A stretch of 64,000 nucleotides of DNA, taken from Verminephrobacter eiseniae EF01-2. GTDB taxonomy: Bacteria > Pseudomonadota > Gammaproteobacteria > Burkholderiales > Burkholderiaceae_C. The stretch spans positions 1,116,001 through 1,180,000 of the forward strand of contig NC_008786.1 in the NCBI RefSeq assembly GCF_000015565.1. The letters are read 5' to 3'. Shown here one piece after another: positions 56,047 to 64,000 of this stretch. The translations under genes were made by a program, and so were the position numbers. Positions within the stretch are counted from its first letter, which is position 1. Each line of letters starts with the position of its first letter. A model generated the notes under the pieces. It did not search any database and was not told the DNA's origin. It was given only the letters and a program-made list of their open reading frames with translations.

Positions 56047-57744
56047 ATGGCGCTCAGACGAATCACGCTGCGTGACTTTGTGATCGTTCAGGCCCTGGAA
56101 CTGGAGCTGGATGCGGGCTTCACGGTGCTGACCGGAGAGACCGGCGCCGGCAAATCGATACTGATAGACGCGCTGCAACTGGCACTGGGCGCGCGCGCGG
56201 AGGCGGGCGTGGTGCGCGAGGGGGCGCACAAGACGGATATCTGCGCAGAGTTCGACTGCCCGGCCCATGTGCTGCCGTGGCTGCAAGAGGCCGGCTTTGA
56301 CGGCGACGATCTGTTGCTGCTGCGGCGCACGGTAGATGCGCAGGGCAAGAGCCGCGCCTGGATCAACGCCACGCCGGCCACCGCCGCCCAGTTGCGCGCG
56401 CTCGGCGACATGCTGCTCGATATCCACGGCCAGCACGCATGGCAAAGCCTGACCCGCCCGGAATCGGTGCGCGGCCTGCTCGACGCTTTTGCCGCAGTCA
56501 GCGCCGCCGAGACCGCCGCCCGGTGGGCACAGTGGCGCGCGGATCAAAAAGCATTGCAGCAGGCCAGCCAGGCCCAGGCCGGTTGGCAGCAAGAGCGTGA
56601 GCGCCTGCAGTGGCAAATCGGCGAAGTCGACAAATTGGCGCCAGCGGCTGGCGAATGGGATGAGCTCGATGCGCAGCACCGGCGCCTGTCGCATGCCCAG
56701 GCGCTGGTCGATGGGGCCGATGGAGCGATCCGGAGCTTGCAAGACGACGAGAGCGGCGCCCTTGCCGGTCTCGCACGCGCCCATGCGCTGCTGCAAGCCC
56801 AGGAACATATCGAGCCGGAGTTCGCCAACCTGGCAGAGATTCTTTCATCGAGCCTGGCGCAAGCCAGCGATGTGCTGCGTTCGCTGCAATCGTACCTGCG
56901 GCGCGCGCCGCTCGATCCTCAGCGCCTTGCTGCGCTCGATGCCCGCATGTCGCTGTGGATGGGCCTGGCCCGCCGGTACAAACGCCCGCCGGCACAACTG
57001 CCCGCGCTGCTCGACGACTGGAAAGCCCAACTGCGCCAGCTCGATAGCGCCACTGATCTGGAGCCACTGCAAGCGGCACAAGCGGCCAGCGCCAAAGCCT
57101 ATCAGGCGGCCGCGCGGGCGCTGTCCGTGGCCCGCGCCAAGGCTGCGCCCCGGCTATCGACGGCCATCACCCGGGCCATGCAGGGCCTGGGCATGGAAGG
57201 GGGAAAGTTCGAGGTCGCGGTGAGCAAGGCCCAGGAGCCGGCCGCCCATGGCATCGACGAGGTGGCCTTCCTCGTTGCCGCGCACCCGGGCATGAGCCCC
57301 CGGCCGGTTGGCAAGGTGGCCTCGGGGGGCGAACTGTCGCGCATCTCGCTGGCGATTTCGGTCACGACCAGCGAACTGGGCCTGGCCCCTACGCTGATCT
57401 TCGATGAAGTCGATGCCGGCGTCGGCGGCGCGGTCGCCGAAACCGTGGGCCGGCTGATGCAGCAATTGGGCCAGGCGCGCCAAGTGCTGGCCGTGACCCA
57501 CCTGCCCCAGGTGGCGGCATGCGCGCACCGGCACCTCGTGGTCACCAAGCAAAAGGGCGCAGCCGGCACCAGCAGCACGGTGCTGGCCGTGCAAGGCGAG
57601 CAGCGCATCGCCGAGATGGCCCGCATGCTCGGCGGAGAGCGCGCGACCGAGACCACGCTGGCCCATGCGCGCGAGATGCTCGGCGCCGCAGGCACGACCC
57701 GGCAAACCCGGCAAACCCGGCAAACCTCGCCAGGGCAAGACTGA
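56047..57744 (+). CDS. recN: DNA repair protein RecN with short repeat-derived C-terminus
   Basis: RecN is an SMC-like ATPase for double-strand-break repair. The start at 56047 ([20 protein letters not shown]) is preferred over an upstream out-of-family extension. Walker A is [10 protein letters not shown] near residue 33, the central coiled coils span about residues 150-350, and the ABC signature and Walker B appear as [16 protein letters not shown] and [13 protein letters not shown]. The 565-aa length is normal. The C-terminus [16 protein letters not shown] is encoded by 9-nt tandem units and looks like a recent addition. Confidence 0.95.
   Translation: MALRRITLRDFVIVQALELELDAGFTVLTGETGAGKSILIDALQLALGARAEAGVVREGAHKTDICAEFDCPAHVLPWLQEAGFDGDDLLLLRRTVDAQGKSRAWINATPATAAQLRALGDMLLDIHGQHAWQSLTRPESVRGLLDAFAAVSAAETAARWAQWRADQKALQQASQAQAGWQQERERLQWQIGEVDKLAPAAGEWDELDAQHRRLSHAQALVDGADGAIRSLQDDESGALAGLARAHALLQAQEHIEPEFANLAEILSSSLAQASDVLRSLQSYLRRAPLDPQRLAALDARMSLWMGLARRYKRPPAQLPALLDDWKAQLRQLDSATDLEPLQAAQAASAKAYQAAARALSVARAKAAPRLSTAITRAMQGLGMEGGKFEVAVSKAQEPAAHGIDEVAFLVAAHPGMSPRPVGKVASGGELSRISLAISVTTSELGLAPTLIFDEVDAGVGGAVAETVGRLMQQLGQARQVLAVTHLPQVAACAHRHLVVTKQKGAAGTSSTVLAVQGEQRIAEMARMLGGERATETTLAHAREMLGAAGTTRQTRQTRQTSPGQD
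57697..57732 (+). repeat. 9-nt tandem repeat at the recN 3' end
   Basis: Three perfect ACCCGGCAA units and a fourth diverged unit (ACCTCGCCA) encode Thr-Arg-Gln repeats just before the recN stop codon, which overlaps the rapZ start. Confidence 0.9.
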
Positions 57745-58610
57745 TGGTGCTGGAAATCGTGCTGATCACAGGCATGTCGGGATCGGGAAAATCCGTGGCC
57801 CTGCATGCGCTCGAAGACGCCGGGTATTACTGCGTCGACAACCTGCCGCCGCAACTGCTGCCGGCCTTCGTGGCGCTGGAGCACCACCACCACGGCAACC
57901 GCGTTGCGATTGCGATGGATGTGCGCAGCGCGACCTCGCTGCACCAGGTGCCGCAAGAATTGCACCGCCTGCGCAGCCAGGGCGTGGCGGTGCAATCGAT
58001 TTTTCTCGATGCCACCATCGACACCCTGGTCCGGCGCTTTTCCGAAACGCGCCGCCGCCACCCGCTGTCGCATGACGATCCGCAACAAGAACGCAAGGCC
58101 CTGGTGCAGATCATCGATCTCGAGCGCGAACTGCTGGCCGACCTGCGCGAAGCATCGCATGTCATCGACACCAGCCAGATACGGGCCTCACAACTGCAAA
58201 GCTACGTCAAAAGCCTGATGCCCGGCGCGCAAGGGCAATTGACGCTGGTCTTCCAATCCTTCGCCTTCAAGCGCGGCATACCCATGGATGCAGACTATGT
58301 GTTCGATGTGCGCATGTTGGCCAACCCCTATTACGAACCGGCGCTGCGCGAGCTGACGGGCCTGGACGAACCGGTCGCGGACTTTCTGCAACTCCAGCCG
58401 GATGTGGACCTGATGCGGGCCCATATCGAGCAATTCCTGGCGCATTGGCTCGAACTGCTCGACCGCAACCACCGCAGCTATGTCACGGTGGCCATAGGCT
58501 GCACCGGCGGCCAGCACCGCTCGGTCTATCTGGTGGAAAGACTGGCCCAGTCCTTCGGCAATCGCTGGACGGCATTGAAACGGCACAGGGAGCTGGACGG
58601 GCGCCAGTGA
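57744..58610 (+). CDS. rapZ: RNase adapter protein RapZ
   Basis: The 288-aa ATP/GTP-binding protein begins [20 protein letters not shown], which contains its Walker A. A second motif is [15 protein letters not shown]. The C-terminal domain has [19 protein letters not shown], the conserved RNA-binding and metabolite-binding surface. In enterics it directs RNase E to GlmZ; in betaproteobacteria the target RNA is not established. Its ATG overlaps the recN stop (TGATG). Confidence 0.95.
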   Translation: MVLEIVLITGMSGSGKSVALHALEDAGYYCVDNLPPQLLPAFVALEHHHHGNRVAIAMDVRSATSLHQVPQELHRLRSQGVAVQSIFLDATIDTLVRRFSETRRRHPLSHDDPQQERKALVQIIDLERELLADLREASHVIDTSQIRASQLQSYVKSLMPGAQGQLTLVFQSFAFKRGIPMDADYVFDVRMLANPYYEPALRELTGLDEPVADFLQLQPDVDLMRAHIEQFLAHWLELLDRNHRSYVTVAIGCTGGQHRSVYLVERLAQSFGNRWTALKRHRELDGRQ

Positions 58611-58654
58611 GCGTGAGTGGCGGTTTTGGTCGGCGGCTTTGGTTTGGCCGCCAA

Positions 58655-59767
58655 TCACCGCCTGGTTTGCGTGGCGGCCAGCAGTTTGCGAATCGGCGCC
58701 GGCAAACCAAGCGCCGGCCATCGGTCGGGCCCCAGCCATTGGCCATCATCGGATGGGCGGGTCACGAAATTCCCACGGACCAAGACCGGATGCAAATGCA
58801 GGTCCCTGTGCGTCAGCACATGCACAAAGGGCGGCAATCGCTCTTGCACCAGATCGCGCCCGGCGCCCAGCGCAGCCACGAAGGCCGCCAGAGAGGCCGT
58901 GTCGGCGAAAACCGGCACGCAATGCAGACCCGCCCAAATGCCCGTCGGCGGGCGCCGCTGCAGCCACACCTGCTCTTGGCCATCGCGCACCAGCAGCAAC
59001 TGCCAGGACTCCGGGCGCCGGGACAGTTTGCGCGTCCTGACCGGATAGCGCTCAGGCGCGCCGTCCCTGAAGGCCACACAAGAGCCCGTCAACGGGCACA
59101 GTGAACAGCGCGGCGCCTGCGCCGTGCACAGGGATGCCCCCAGGTCCATCAGACCCTGGGTGTAACGGGGCATGGTCTGCGCCAAGTCGCGCGTGGGCAA
59201 CAAGGACTGCGCCAGTTCCCACAGCAAACGCTCATTGCCGGCCGATGCCAGATCCCGGGCGAAACCGGACAAACGTGTCAGCACCCGCCGTGCGTTGGCA
59301 TCGAGAATCGGCACCCGCTCGGAAAAGCAGAACGCCGCGATGGCCCCCGCTGTCGATCGGCCGATGCCGGGCAGCGTCGCCAACGCCTCGGCGGTATTCG
59401 GGAACGCCCCGCCATGCTCGGCCATCACCTGCTGCGCACAGCGGTGCAGATTGCGTGCGCGGCTGTAGTAACCCAGGCCGCTCCAAAGCCCCATCACTTC
59501 GTCCCGGGGCGCTTTGGCCAGAGCGCCGACATCGGGAAAGCGCGCCAGAAAACAGGCGTAGTACTCCAGCACGGTACGGACCTGGGTCTGCTGCAGCATG
59601 ATCTCCGACAGCCAGACGCGATACGGATCACGGCTGTTCTGCCAAGGCAGATGATGGCGGCCATGCGAGGCTTGCCAGGCCATCACGCGCTCGGCGACTC
59701 CTTGCACACTCACTGGAGTACCTGCGCCTGCGGTATGAGCGCCTTCGGGCGGCCGTGCGTCGCTCAT
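58655..59767 (-). CDS. mutY: A/G-specific adenine glycosylase MutY
   Basis: MutY removes adenine mispaired with 8-oxoguanine. The start MSDARPPEGAHTAGAGTP at 59767 gives 370 aa, in preference to an unsupported extension to 59872. The HhH-GPD domain has the catalytic Glu in LSEIMLQQTQV and the Asp in VPILDANARRVL. The 4Fe-4S loop is CTAQAPRCSLCPLTGSC (C-x6-C-x2-C-x5-C). The C-terminal NUDIX-like domain recognises the oxidised base. It is convergent with rapZ, 44 bp apart. Confidence 0.95.
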   Translation of the reverse strand: MSDARPPEGAHTAGAGTPVSVQGVAERVMAWQASHGRHHLPWQNSRDPYRVWLSEIMLQQTQVRTVLEYYACFLARFPDVGALAKAPRDEVMGLWSGLGYYSRARNLHRCAQQVMAEHGGAFPNTAEALATLPGIGRSTAGAIAAFCFSERVPILDANARRVLTRLSGFARDLASAGNERLLWELAQSLLPTRDLAQTMPRYTQGLMDLGASLCTAQAPRCSLCPLTGSCVAFRDGAPERYPVRTRKLSRRPESWQLLLVRDGQEQVWLQRRPPTGIWAGLHCVPVFADTASLAAFVAALGAGRDLVQERLPPFVHVLTHRDLHLHPVLVRGNFVTRPSDDGQWLGPDRWPALGLPAPIRKLLAATQTRR

Positions 59768-60050
59768 CGCGCGACGCCACGCATACTGGCCGGCGCCATC
59801 CCGGACCAGGCAATGGGCCTGGCCCGGCACTCCTGCAACGGGCGCTCGAACGGCGCAGCGAATGCCCGCCACCAGAGGCCATGCCGGTCGAACGGCTGCT
59901 TGAACGATAAGCCCACTTTGCTCCCGAAAATCGATGAACGGCGTGTAACGCAGCCAGCACCGGCACCGCAGATGCCGGTGCGCCGAAGTCTAAACCGGGA
60001 ATCGGCAATGCCTGGGCCGCAGCATTTCCTGCCTGGCCCGCCATACGGCG
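59768..60050. other. 283-bp space between mutY and the broken MFS gene
   Basis: No gene is supported. A minus-strand open stretch upstream of mutY (around 59870-59960) contains TPFIDFREQSGLIVQAAV-like sequence that may be a scrap of mobile DNA, but I could not assign it. Confidence 0.35.
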
Positions 60051-60434
60051 TCAGCCATTGCTCGTTGGGGAATTTTCTCCAGGCCGCATCAGCATCAGGC
60101 CCACGCCGGCTGCCAACAGCACGCCGAAGGTGCCCAATGCCATCTCGAGGCCAAAGTTGTCGGCAAGGATTCCTGTGAAAACCACCGGCACGCTGAAACC
60201 CACATAGGCCATCAGGAAAAATCCTGAACTGGCTCGCGCTTTCCGGGCGCCGGCAAGCGCGGCAACGCCGGACAATCCGCCGAGATAGATAAATCCGTAA
60301 CAGGCACTGCTGGCAACCAAGGCGCCGACGAGCACCAATGCCACATTGCCTTGCAAGGCGCCCCACGAGAGAAGGGCATATGCCGGCGGCAACAGTATCA
60401 AACCCGTTCGGGTCGAGCGGGTCGGACTGAGTAA

Positions 60435-61619
<1,185 letters not shown>

Positions 61620-62385
61620 GGGCGGCGGGCTGAAAGGCGAGGCCACAACTGATCGCGCAGAGGGTCGCGACCCCGGACCATTGCGTCAGACCAACCCGGG
61701 CCAGGACGGCCGGCAGGATGGAGATGATCAGTCCGGTGGTTGCCCACGCCAGCAAGATGGCGCCACCGAACCACCAGGCGCCTGCCGGGTAGTACGGCAG
61801 TCCGAGCACCAAGCTGCCTTGGCGGCGCACATTGCATTTGGGCAGCTTCGACAGCAATGCGGCAGACACGATGGTCCCCGCGAGATGCAGCCACAGGCTC
61901 GGCGGACGCAGGCTATCGTCGATGAACAAGAACAGGCCCGTCAACGCCGGGCCCAGACCGAAACCCAGGGAGGTGCTGGCAGTGACCCAAGAAGCCGAAG
62001 AGCCTGGATGGTCGACATCGAGGATGTCCGCCATGTAGGCGGGGGCGGCGGCCGACATCAATGCGGTTCCTACGCCCAATAACCACCTTGCCGCGCCCAA
62101 GGTGACGATGTGCGGTGAAATCAGCATCAAGAGCGTGCTCGCACCGGAAAGGGTCAGCGACATCCAGATCACCGGGCGGCGGCCAATGTGATCCGACAGT
62201 CCGCCCAAGAGCAGCAGAACGGGCACGATGCCAGCGACGTAGAACGAAAAGGCAACGGTAGTCGCCGTCAGGCCAACGCCGTCCTGGCGCGCCATGGCGG
62301 CGTACAAAGGCGCCTGCAGATTGACACCTGTGGTGATGACAAACAACGCGAATGCCAGGCGCGCCGCCCGATGCCGGCTGTTCAT

Positions 62386-62696
62386 GACAGCATCGACGGC
62401 AGTGGGCGCAGGACTGCGCAGACAGCGACATCTTCCGGGCATATCTGCCATCTGCAGCAGGTCGCACCGTCGACGCGACGGTGGCGGGCCTGCGGGACGG
62501 AGCTTGCTTTTTCCTGTTTCATGGGTATTCCCAAAATGGTGGATGAAGGCGTGGACAAAGAGCGGTGGGCAGATCGACCCTATCTTCCTGGGTGGGTCGT
62601 GCACCGGGTCCATGGGCGGAATGGCCCATGACCATGGGCCAATGAGCGGACTGGACGGCGTGGCAAAGTCACGCCTTCCCGAGCACCATTGTCACC
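62386..62696. other. 311-bp divergent region between the broken MFS gene and copA
   Basis: No gene is supported. It should contain the copA promoter. No CueR-type 19-bp-spaced promoter or other known copper operator was recognised. A perfect palindrome is present at 62622-62641. Confidence 0.5.
62622..62641. promoter_or_regulatory. 20-bp palindrome upstream of copA
   Basis: TGGCCCATG and CATGGGCCA form a perfect 9-bp inverted repeat around a 2-bp centre, ending 55 bp before the copA start codon. It may be a regulator-binding site or a short mRNA hairpin. No regulator gene is adjacent. Confidence 0.45.
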
Positions 62697-64000
62697 ATGA
62701 ACACCACGATCGCATCCGCCGCATCCGGTCAGACGCTGGACCTGGGCATCTGCGGCATGAGTTGCGCCAGTTGTGTGGGTCGCGTCGAGCGCGCGCTGCG
62801 CCAGGTGCCGGGTGTGCAGCAGGCATCGGTCAATCTGGCGACGGAGTCGGCCCGCATTACCTTTGCCGCTGGCACCGATGCCGCAGCGATGGCGGCCCTG
62901 TCGTGCCGCGCGGTGCGCAACGCGGGCTACGAGCCGCGCGTTGCGGGGCCGCAGGAGGCGCCCGAGGCACTGTCGCGCCAGGCCGCTGTCCCGGGTTTCC
63001 TGCCGGTGGGACTGGGCCTGCTGCTGTCGGCCCCGCTGCTGCTGCCGATGCTCGGAGCGTTGTTCGATCGGCACTGGATGCTGCCGGCCTGGGCGCAATG
63101 TGCGCTGGCCACGCCGGTGCAGTTCATCCTGGGCGCCCGGCTCTACAAGGCCGGCTGGCATGCGCTCAAGGCGCTGTCGGGCAATATGGAACTGCTGGTC
63201 GCCCTCGGCACCAGCGCGGGCTGGGGTTTGTCGATGTGGCTGTGGCTGACGGCCGGGCATCCGGACCATGTGCCGCCGCTTTACTTCGAGGCCTCGGCCG
63301 TGGTGGTCACGCTGGTGCTGTTGGGCAAGTGGCTGGAAGCCCGCGCCAAGCGCCAGACCATGGCGGCCATCCGGGCACTGCATGCGCTGCGACCCGATGT
63401 GGCGCATCTGCTGGGCCCGGACGGAGAGGTGCCGGTGCCCGTGGCCGAATTGCTGGTGGGCGACAAACTGGTGCTGCGTCCCGGTGAGCGCATCCCGGTG
63501 GATGGCCGGGTGCATGAAGGCTGCACGCAGGTCGATGAGTCCATGCTCACTGGCGAGCCGCTGCCGGTTGCGCGCGCCGTGGGTGAGCGCCTGACGGGTG
63601 GCTCGGTCAACGGTGATGGCCGCATCGTGATGGAGGTGACGGCCGTGGGGGCGGAAACGGTGCTGGCCCGGATCATCCGGCTGGTGGCCGATGCGCAGGC
63701 CGCCAAGGCCCCGATACAGCGCCTGGTGGACCGGGTGTCGGCGATCTTCGTTCCGGTGGTGTTGCTGCTGGCCTTGGCCACGTTGCTGGGCTGGTGCCGG
63801 GCGGGCGCGGGTGTCGAGGCGGCGCTGATCCATGCCGTGACCGTGCTGGTGGTGGCCTGCCCCTGTGCGCTGGGCCTGGCCACGCCCGCCGCCATCATGG
63901 CGGGCACCGGCGTGGCGGCCGGCAACGGCATTCTGATCAAGGATGCGCAGGCGCTGGAACTGGCCCACAGGGTCGATACGGTGGTGTTCGACAAGACCGG
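62697..64000 (+). CDS. copA: CopA-type Cu(I) P1B-ATPase, 3' end outside window
   Basis: The frame is open from ATG 62697 to the window edge (434 codons). Domain order: an HMA domain with ICGMSCASC (Cys23, Cys26), membrane helices ([20 protein letters not shown] and others), the actuator loop with [12 protein letters not shown], the metal-transport CPC in [13 protein letters not shown], and the phosphorylation site DKTG at the very end. These define a copper-exporting P1B-1 ATPase. A CopZ-like chaperone lies 43 kb away. copA is divergent from the IS-disrupted MFS gene, so it may be part of a recently rearranged segment. Confidence 0.95.
   Translation, partial: MNTTIASAASGQTLDLGICGMSCASCVGRVERALRQVPGVQQASVNLATESARITFAAGTDAAAMAALSCRAVRNAGYEPRVAGPQEAPEALSRQAAVPGFLPVGLGLLLSAPLLLPMLGALFDRHWMLPAWAQCALATPVQFILGARLYKAGWHALKALSGNMELLVALGTSAGWGLSMWLWLTAGHPDHVPPLYFEASAVVVTLVLLGKWLEARAKRQTMAAIRALHALRPDVAHLLGPDGEVPVPVAELLVGDKLVLRPGERIPVDGRVHEGCTQVDESMLTGEPLPVARAVGERLTGGSVNGDGRIVMEVTAVGAETVLARIIRLVADAQAAKAPIQRLVDRVSAIFVPVVLLLALATLLGWCRAGAGVEAALIHAVTVLVVACPCALGLATPAAIMAGTGVAAGNGILIKDAQALELAHRVDTVVFDKT

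Overview
The window is high-GC DNA from a betaproteobacterium, most likely a member of the Comamonadaceae (a Verminephrobacter/Acidovorax-like genome). This rests on gene order (mltG-tmk-holB-PilZ-tatD; tolB-pal-cpoB-tcdA-tRNA-Lys; hemC-hemD-hemX-hemY; leuC-entericidin-leuD-leuB; hrcA/nadK-recN-rapZ) and codon use; no database search was made.

Layout. 1-11.5 kb is core housekeeping: a YgfZ-type protein running off the left edge, MltG, thymidylate kinase, the DNA polymerase III delta-prime subunit, a PilZ protein, a TatD nuclease, an ankyrin protein, the lipid flippase MsbA, the Tol-Pal envelope genes, TcdA and tRNA-Lys. 11.8-17.6 kb is a type I restriction-modification locus (hsdR-hsdM-hsdS, minus strand) just downstream of tRNA-Lys. 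Its HsdR has lost key nuclease residues. 17.7-23.4 kb is accessory and scarred: rdgC, a CopZ-like metal chaperone, an IS5-family remnant, an unusual BtrH-like protein coupled to a MATE exporter, two copies of a roughly 165-bp MITE-like element, a phage-type small gene and a frameshifted, truncated integrase lying against the 3' end of tRNA-Leu. 23.5-31 kb holds cysM, a NUDIX gene, tusA, a LysR/sulfatase/Bug-receptor group and a TetR/MFS pair. 31-46.6 kb is core again: galU, valS, a VOC enzyme, the heme operon hemCDXY, ppc, tex and an HDOD gene. 46.9-50 kb is a partial hydroxyproline-type catabolic operon (epimerase, ABC receptor, DapA-family lyase). 50.4-54 kb is the leucine operon leuC-(entericidin)-leuD-leuB and a CAT-anticodon tRNA. 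54-59.8 kb has hrcA, nadK, recN, rapZ and mutY. 60-62.4 kb is an MFS transporter gene split by an IS110-family element. The window ends inside a CopA-type copper ATPase.

Two themes stand out. First, there is genome decay by mobile DNA: IS110 in an MFS gene, an IS5 remnant, a dead integrase, paired MITEs and a restriction subunit with degenerate catalytic motifs. Second, short tandem repeats have grown inside or at the ends of essential genes: 27-nt units in tcdA, 21-nt in holB, 12-nt at the 3' end of hemC, 9-nt at the 3' end of recN and 11-nt across the msbA stop codon. There is also a 7-nt intergenic tract. Almost all the coding ones keep frame. The least explained gene pair is the BtrH-like/MATE cassette at 20.07-22.10 kb.
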